From contig VSJF01000001.1 of assembly GCA_009739215.1 (NCBI GenBank), forward strand, positions 2,542,001 to 2,606,000: 64,000 nt of DNA, read 5' to 3'. The translations under genes were made by a program, and so were the position numbers. Of the stretch, positions 56,431 through 64,000 are shown piece by piece. The number at the start of each line of letters is the position of its first letter. Positions within the stretch are counted from its first letter, which is position 1. This stretch comes from Floccularia luteovirens (lineage: Eukaryota > Basidiomycota > Agaricomycetes > Agaricales > Squamanitaceae). The notes beneath the pieces are model-generated. The model searched no databases and was not told the origin of the DNA. It saw only the letters and a program-made list of their open reading frames with translations.

Positions 56431-59400
56431 ATGACTTACGCGAACACAGTGCTACATAGTAGCACACCAAGCCAGCAACGACACCAACGAATACTAGGCA
56501 GGCACCATGACTTTCATGGTAATTGGTGGACAACCAGCCAGGGCTCCACATTTCTACCCTCTACAACCTCCAGTACCTTCAAGCCAACTGTTGAGTCCAC
56601 CAAAAGTTCAGAAGTTGGTTCGGGTTCGGCATCGCAGACGCCTTCCATTTTCCCACCTTCAGGTTCGTCCACAAATGTCGAATCCATCTTTGGTTCAAGT
56701 TCCACAACGATAACAGGAAGCACTACCTTGTCCGTTTCCACTACCACTTTCCCTGCTACAACCATTACGCAACCTGACACGACCTTCACGTCTTTCTCTG
56801 AATCTTTTGTAACTGTACAACCTTCATCTACGATTTCTTTTTACTGTAACAACAACGGCGGCCTATAGCTCTTCCTCCTCGACCGGCGAGATCGAGGCGC
56901 GCTCGAGTCCAGTATGCCTAGGGAAAGGATTGGATGCTGCCGCGGACGGTATTCTGGCCGCGTTCGTCGTGCCCTCTGTGATAGGTCTAATAATTTGGGT
57001 GTGTAGTTTGAAGTTCACAGGCATCGCAGTGGCATTGAATGCTAACGGGAGTTTTTCGCCACCGCAGCTTATCTTTGCCATATTGCGACCACGTTTTAGA
57101 CAAATATACGGTCTTAGAGAGTGGTTTGTGCAGCAAGAGTGAGTTCAAGTCTCAATCACAGAAGTCAACATGATTAATTAGATCTGTTCGGACAGTCTTC
57201 GCCCTAAACCTCTCGGCTCGTCACTCCTTGCGTTCCTATTTCCCCACGTTCCTCTAGTTCCGTCAATACCAACAGACGTCTCTAATGCAGGTCGTTCTCT
57301 CTCAGGAGACGCGGAACTCTTCCCATCAGATGAACAACTTAATCAGCGAGTTCTTTGGGTCAGCTTCCTTATTGTCCTAAGTTGGTCCGTGATTGGCCTT
57401 GCAGGAGCTCTACCCCTTTATATCATCTCCATCTCATGCAATGCAGAATTGCCACCCTCAGCCAATTTTGGGGGATTTTACTCGACATTACAAGACCTCA
57501 GTTTACTTAGGTTACTACGGATGTTCGACGCAGGTAACGTGGCAACGAAAGACTTAAACTCAATAGGGCGAAGAGCGGTTAGCCCAGATCCTGTTCACTC
57601 ACGTGAAAGAATCATCGCTCTAACCGTGATTGCAATTGCTCTGGGTCTGTTTCCCCCTCTGTGGAAAATAATCAAGGAATTCAACGCGATTGTCGCGTTT
57701 CGCCAGAGGTGGTTAGATGTAAAATGCGAAAAACAAGATCTTGGATGGCTAAGTGCTAACGAAGCACCTGGATTTGTTGGTTGGGGAGAAAAAAGACTGA
57801 AAAAATACATTGCCAAAATAGGACTTAGTTCGTCTATGGGTAATCATGCGGAACAAAGAAATGGTGGCCATCCAAACCATAGGGACAGGAGAACAAGAAA
57901 GTCAGAAGAACAACCACTTAATCATTACGAGTCCGCAGAAGTGGACATCCAAAGTTTATTTTCGATATGGTTTGCTATTTTTGCCTCCACTGTTACTTTG
58001 TCGCGACTGATGCAACTTTTTGTCCTTTTTTAGCGATACCCACCATCTTGCACTACTTATAGACGAACGCGATGAAATCTTAGAAAATCTTGAAATTGCT
58101 GAAACAAGATATATAGCCTCTTTTTGCATAACTACCCCTGATCCATCTGTCCTTGAATTCCAACCGCCGCCTCCTATAGACCCAAGTCGTCCATACATCA
58201 GTCGACCCCTACCTCTCGGTCCACAAATACGCACGCAAACAGGAAGACGGAGGCGTGCAGTCAATCGAGCTTTCGCAGCATCATCTCTAGCACCGACATC
58301 CTTCGTTGGCCCTTCCTCATATTACAAACTGCGAAATGTTGCTGGAGTGAGCGGCGGAAGATTTACCGATTCGGGTATCGACCAAAGCTTGGGCGATTCC
58401 ATTAATTCTCGTGTAATTGGTAGCCGATTCCTCGAAGTAAATCGAAACTCTGTTGCATACGGAAGACTACCAATAGGAAGCCACGTTGTTGTCGAAAAGT
58501 CGGGTCAACTAGGCCCTGCGTCCCCTCATGACAGCTGGCTACCACCGATCCCTGACCCTCGTCTATATGGCCCTAACTATGTAGTCGATTCCACCGATAA
58601 CATTGGTGCGAACGAATACGGCGCACTTTATGAAGTCGCCGAGGAACCTGAGGTCGAGGTAGAAGGAGATTGGGTAGACCTGAAGATGCCGATGCATGAT
58701 CACGAGAGTGTGGTCAATGAACTTCCTGCAGGTCCATCCTCATTCCGGTTGCGTCCACAGAAGACCACTCCTGTGCCATCAGCACGGCGTGAAACATTTC
58801 CTTTACGACGAGATGGTGAAGTAGAACCCGAGTCAATTCAGCCTCCTCACCTGCGTTTACAACCGTCTCAACCTTTCGTAAGACCACAAGGTGGATTGAC
58901 CTATGATGACCTAGGCCTTGCGTACGCGGATATCACTCAGTGGCGTTCGCGACTGAAGGCAATCAACACTGAAATTACAGAAGCACAAGCAGAAGGGTGT
59001 AATGACATTGCAGACGGGAGTCGTGTAAAAGGGTGGTTGGTGGTTGGACGTGGCTTACGGTTCATACGTGGCATACAGCTGATAGAGGGCCGTGCCAAGG
59101 AGGATATCCGTTGGGATGTGTTGCAAAACGAACGAAATTGGATGGATTCAGTAATGTTAATCTTAGTAGTTGTAATGGTAGTTGTATTACTTGCTGCCGG
59201 AAGTACGCCGCTTGTCTTCCATTTCTCTATGCTTGCCCTGCTGACGTATACTTCTAGTTACCGCTGCGTCCGGATTAGCACTGTCCATGGCACCCGACTT
59301 TTCACACTACCTTCCATTCCTACAACCACTTCTAACGGCACATCCGCTGGCTGCGGGCATTGCAACTGTATTTGTTCCTGCTGTTGCTGTGACAGTTTTT

Positions 59401-60850
59401 ATTGCCTTGGCTTTGGTTGTTGTCAATTGTGCGTTTTGTATATTACCTTTACGATCGCTGCTGACCATCATCCACGCATATAGGGACAACAAAAATTTAC
59501 GGCTCTATATCCGTTTCTGGAAATCAATACCTAATCTTTAGGATCACTTTTTTCATTCTTGTTGTTGTTGGCTCGTTATGGATAATCACCGTTGGCGCTC
59601 TTTTGTTCGCACTACCAGAGTTTAGCGCAAGCTCGGGCGAAGCACAAGGGACCGCGACTGGGTCGATTTACATGAGTGTTCTCGCCCTGGCCATTATAAC
59701 AAACGTAGCAATTATTTTCCCCGGTCTTTTGTTACTCCAACCTATCCGGCTGTGGCGCGCGCTACAATCTGAAAGGCATGCGATCACCCCTCGGCAGCGC
59801 TTCAGAGGTAAGCTTGTGAATGTGTGATGCCGTGGAGATTTATTTACTCACTTTACTTACAGCCGTTTACCCACGCACTTACAACCCTTCTTTCGCTATT
59901 GGAACATGCGTTCTTGCTATTGTTTTCGCTTCAACTTTTGCTTTGATCTTCCCACTGATAGGACCTGCTGTTGTTCTCTTGCTCTTGCTCTCGTTAATTG
60001 GTAAGTCGTGCGGTTTACGTTCGCTTGTTGATATTTACTAACAACAATTTTAGCTCATAGATATCTTGTTGGATATGTTTATGCTCGGACCCACTCGCAG
60101 ACCGGCGGGCTTCTGCAAATTTGGCTCTTGAAGAGATTTGGGACACTACTGTCTCTGCAACCCATTTTACTTGGATTGATATTTCTCAGTAGACAGATTT
60201 GGATCGAAGGAGGTGTACTTGTTGGATGTGGAGCTGCCGTGATTATATTTGTGGAGGCATATGCAGCCTGGAAAACCAGGGTCCCGGGGTACAAATCATT
60301 GAGCCCTATTACGCGAAATTCTCTTGAAACATTCGCTAGCGCTGCTGACAGCTTTCTTGTGGACGATGAAGAAGGGACAAACAGTAGCAGTGCACGTAGT
60401 AGAGGCCAGAACCGTGGATCGATGGCATCCGTTCTGGAAATGATGAGCTTGACACTTGCAGTTGAACCATCAGCTTCAAATCAGTCGCGGACCTGTGCCT
60501 CTATGTATGTGGTGGTTCCTTACATATTCGCTTAAGCGACTTACCTGATTTGTCCTGTAGATACCGAGACCTTGGATGATTTGACGGCTACCGAACGAGC
60601 GGCACGGACGCATCCTGATGCCCCACCCCACCTTCCACCGCTACCATTTACTGACCACGCGCAGGACATGGCGGGTATTTTATATGCACCAGAGTTGATA
60701 GCGCCTCCCCCCATAATATGGCTACCGAATGACTCTGCAGGGGTAGCGCGGTCGGAAGCGATGGATTTGCAGAAGTATCATAATCTGCAGGTAACATTAG
60801 ATGTGCATGCGAAAGAGGAGGTGCTGCCCGGATCGCGACGGACAGGGTGA
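56431..60850 (+). CDS. CSC1/OSCA-type stress-gated cation channel (DUF221)
   Basis: Large plasma-membrane protein of the CSC1/OSCA/TMEM63 (DUF221) family. The N-terminus is a Ser/Thr-rich ectodomain (GSTFLPSTTSSTFKP, TTFPATTITQPDTTF). It leads to TM1 (GILAAFVVPSVIGLIIW), then RPRFRQIYGLREWFVQQD, TM2 (VSFLIVLSWSVIGLAGALPL) and TM3 (IIALTVIAIALGLFPPLW). A long cytosolic region follows, with HLALLIDERDEILENLE and ITQWRSRLKAINTEITEAQ. The multi-TM block includes VMLILVVVMVVVLLAAG, LAAGIATVFVPAVAVTVFIA, FRITFFILVVVGSLWIITV, ITNVAIIFPGLLLLQPIRLW, YPRTYNPSFAIGTCVLAIVF and SLQPILLGLIFLSRQIW. About 1,300 residues and nine introns. Just before TM1 the frame is broken at the T-run 56838-56842: TVTTTAAYSSSSSTGE continues the Ser/Thr-rich text only if one T is skipped. 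The start at 56431 is therefore provisional. Confidence 0.8.
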
Positions 60851-61210
60851 AGGCCATACAGTAGGTAGATTAATATGTGGACAATGAATATAAACATTAA
60901 ATAAGATATAAATGTGACGTCAAAGCTTGGCAAACAGTGAGGATATACTTGAGTACATAATATGAATGGAACTGCGTTCTGATCGACGGAGAGTAATGCT
61001 GTTTCGGCCTGGCAGTGGACCTCGGACGACAAAATGATGTGGACCCCAATCGTAACCCACCCCACAGGTTGTTTGTTATATAATTAATTATTGTTTTCTT
61101 TTTTTTCTTCACACCCTTTCCGTCCTCATAAGCCTCATACACGACAAGCTGCCAGGACTATATCATTCCGTACAAACCTATCCACTCTCTAAACTTCCCT
61201 TCTCCTCTCC
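60851..61210. other. Intergenic region after the CSC1-like gene
   Basis: Holds the 3' end of the channel gene and the promoter of the next small gene. A long pyrimidine run (about 61092-61111) precedes the ATG at 61211. Confidence 0.4.
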
Positions 61211-61429
61211 ATGCAGTCGTCCACTTCGTCGTCCCCTCGTACTGAGAATGGTTCTCCAGATCCGTTCACAACATATACCCGCGCACTGCACGATTATACA
61301 CTTCGCCTTTGGACAGAGTCCCGACGAGTGGCAGAAGAGAGAGCAAGAGCCAAAACAATGGCAAGAGCAGAGAAGAAATTTGCGGAAGACTACGTCCAGC
61401 TGCCCGCGACCACACAAGACCGGTCATGA
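61211..61429 (+). CDS. Small helical protein, 72 residues, unknown function
   Basis: Single-exon frame starting MQSSTSSSPRTENGSPDPFT. It continues with one amphipathic, charged helix (YTRALHDYTLRLWTESRRVA, then EERARAKTMARAEKKFAEDY) and ends LPATTQDRS. A strong CT-rich promoter tract and a sharp helix with a well-ordered hydrophobic face argue for a real gene. I recognise no family; the layout resembles small conserved fungal orphans. No signal peptide or membrane segment. Confidence 0.5.
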   Translation: MQSSTSSSPRTENGSPDPFTTYTRALHDYTLRLWTESRRVAEERARAKTMARAEKKFAEDYVQLPATTQDRS

Positions 61430-64000
61430 ACCGACCTTCCCAGGCACATTAGCCGTTGCCTCTTGTTTATTCAATTGTCTAATACATCCACAGCCGGTTT
61501 GTAGATGACTTGCTGGGCTCACCCCTCAACTCTCGTTAAACTGTATTGCACAATCGACCTTTTCGGACGTTCGGCTTTTGTATAGGCCATGCATACATGT
61601 CCCTCCAACTTCGTCTAATACGCATGTCCCGTCCGCCACACTTTCCGTCGGACGGCTGTTGACCCTCATACATATATATCTGTCTGTATCGCAAAGTCTG
61701 TGTATTTAAAAGCGCGGGTTTATGCGGTATTTTTACGCTCTTATCCGTAATCTACCAAGTTCCATAAATTTATGATAAACTAGTTCCGCGCTGGTTGTTG
61801 ATTTTTATCCTGACCAGAAGGTGTAATTTTTTCCATATGATTACACCGCATATCCTTTCTGTCCGTAGATACTACCGTTTGTCTTTGCCTGATGTGACTT
61901 ACGACTTAATCTATGCTACCCACATGCTTGTGAAAAATAGTTCCTGGGTGGTGTATCCACCAAGCCGTCCCACTAGAACTTGGACATCTGATTACTCCGA
62001 ATGACCCTTACGGTACGGCACGAACCCCCGTGTACATATATGTACATGACCAACGCTGCAATTTATCATCCATCTCCATCGTTCATCTTCTGTCTCGTTG
62101 GAGATGATTCAATCGTAGTCATGTTTCTTTGCTGTTCCGAATATGTCGGCTACTGGGAGTGAGCTCCAGTTGCTATGTTTAATCTAAAATACACAACACT
62201 TGATTGGTTATTCCAAATTGTGGTAGTTTTAGACAGAACAAATGAACTTTCAACTAGCGGCTTCTCCACAACATAAGTCGGCGCGTTGAATGTAAGAGAA
62301 TGATTGTAAATGTACTAGTGCATACGGTGTATGGGCTGCTCTAATAATTTTGTAGAAGTGGCGAAGGACCCAGCGTCGCCAGATATAGACGGCGGTTAAA
62401 GCGATCAATGATCGGATGATATAGCGATGCGATCATGTGGACCCTACTTAAAGGTAATCTTGTGGTACTTAGTGTTGTCTGTTGTCTTGACACCGTACGG
62501 CATTATTCTTTTCTTATTTATTCAAAAAACATAGAATATATTTCTGTGGTGTAACAAACGAACCCATCATTTATGGAACTCCAACTTCCTTTTCCAATGA
62601 CGTCATGGCTCTTTTGAAACCACGTTATCAGATCATTCTCACAATCAATCCATTCCGTGTCACAAAGGGTTGTTGTTTCCAAGCCCACCTACGGCCCCGC
62701 TTAAGCGCTCTTTAGCTCCCTTTCCCCATAAAAAACTCAGAAATGTAACAGTGGATCCCTGTCCATCTCATGATTTTCTTAGTTGGGTCCGAGTATGGAA
62801 TAAAAAATAACTTTGGAGCAGAATGTCTAGAGCTCCAATTCTATCTTGTGTACCCCGAAAACTTGGATGCTTATTGTAAATTGTATTACAATTGTGCTCT
62901 AAGCAAGCTTAAATTGCCACCGTGGTAAGTCAACCCTTGGGAAGTGTTTACTGCGGCTTTAACTTAAACTGTGCAGTCCTTTAGACACGACTGTCGTGCA
63001 TGCTCCTTAGCACTGTCCAGTTCATTGACTTGAAACTCCTATTTTTGAGGTTTTGAAACACCACTGTTATCCATCCTCGTGTCATTGCCGCCCGTTTAAA
63101 ACAACAGGACGTAATTGGGGACCCACTGATTGATGATCCCCATGTTCTATTTACCTGATCCCCTCCTCATACCAGCAGTTGGCCAATGAACATCCGCAAT
63201 AAAGTGCAGGAACTCCGCTATTATTGATACTAGGTATGTTATAAGTACATATATACGTGCGGTATATAATTTATCCAAATACGATAGTAACCATCACTTT
63301 ATTCGAGTCTAATCTGCAGGAAACTTTACTCAAAACATACTAACGCGTGGTGGCGTAAACTTTTCTTGGTTCGACCCTTCAATCCCTCAGTATAATCCGG
63401 TTTTAACTCCGTGGTGATCCTTACACTACCCAAAATCCTTAACAACATGAGTATCCAACATTTCCATCCCCTAGGCTCCGCCGCTGGCCACCCGGGTAGA
63501 TTTATTTTGCAACATTGATAACAATCTCATCAACTGGACAAATCAATGATCACTCTTTGGAAGCTCCAAATCTCTTGATGATACAATCATTTTATGTAAA
63601 ATCCAAATGGTCGCACAACAGACCCATGGTAACCTGAATACTGCGCCATCGAACAACCCTGGGCTTTACATACGCACTCTTGCATCATAAGGCGCCGGGT
63701 TGTTACGTCTCGCTGCCATGATTTATATGTTCTCTCAAGAGTCTCGGCCACGCGCCCAACTTCGGTCATGCGGCAAATCAAGATGATTAATCGAAGAACG
63801 AGAACGAAGATTTTGTGTGTTATACACACGTGTTGACGGTGATGTTTTCTAGGTTGTCAACTTATCGATGTGTGTGGAGAAGAAAGAAAAGATTTCCATG
63901 AACCGGATCTGTATGTCGTGCGCTATTCTTTACTTATACTCTCATCACAATGAGAATTTATTAAGATTCATCTGTTGCAGTGCTAGATACTTACAATGCT
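61430..64000. other. 2.6-kb region without a supported gene
   Basis: Short open frames at 61795-62004 (+) and 63587-63829 (-) have no motifs, splice partners or promoter context. No tRNA box A/B pair, tandem repeat or transposon end was noticed. The window ends in this region, so it may be the promoter of a gene beyond 64000. Confidence 0.4.

Noticed and set aside
63587..63829. 80-codon minus-strand frame near the window end
   Set aside because: No domain, no supporting promoter or splice signals.

Overview
This window is intron-rich nuclear DNA from a filamentous basidiomycete, most likely an Agaricomycete. I infer this from the dense packing of genes on both strands, introns of about 45-60 nt with CTAAY-type branch points, several very small exons, and a repertoire that includes a Mei2-like RRM protein, a CSC1-type channel with a Ser/Thr-rich N-terminus and LaeA-like tandem methyltransferases. 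No rRNA, tRNA, CRISPR or intact transposon was seen. All gene models were built by eye from splice signals and family conservation, so internal exon edges are approximate unless stated.

Layout. 0.7-13.8 kb: G-protein beta subunit and a golgin-like coiled-coil protein (+), then three minus-strand genes: a Ser/Pro-rich orphan with a thrice-repeated motif, the lipid-transfer protein NVJ2 and a small orphan. 15-24.7 kb: PDSS2/Dlp1-like prenyl synthase subunit, a Roadblock (LAMTOR2-like) protein, a Mei2-like RRM protein, Rab5/VPS21 (+) and an SH3-RasGEF of the CDC25 family. 25-36.5 kb: IST1 (ESCRT-III), then the accessory part: three tandem SAM-dependent methyltransferase genes and a decayed kinase-like gene bracketed by a short direct repeat. 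36.5-44.4 kb: the SKI2 exosome helicase, a homeodomain-like protein and a Ser/Pro-rich orphan. 46-61.4 kb: DCAF11/WDR23, TBL1/Sif2, mitochondrial GHITM/TMBIM5, SLY1, a tiny acyl-anchored protein, a CSC1/OSCA-type channel and a 72-residue conserved-looking protein. 61.4-64 kb holds no gene I can support.

Themes. Many of the housekeeping genes serve endomembrane traffic and signalling (Rab5, IST1, SLY1, NVJ2, golgin, Roadblock; G-beta, RasGEF). The most unusual content is in gene structure: a 6-nt microexon in Rab5, an 11-nt exon plus a non-GT donor in IST1, several apparent GC-AG introns, a 29-nt intron, and an identical 21-nt exon in all three methyltransferases. Four single-base frame breaks were found (NVJ2, methyltransferase 1, kinase-like gene, CSC1). 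The two in conserved genes may be assembly errors, and the two in the accessory block may be real decay. Two methyltransferase promoters share a GCGGAT...ATCCGC inverted repeat. Two trafficking genes carry the same ATCACGTGAT palindrome exactly 58 bp upstream of the ATG.
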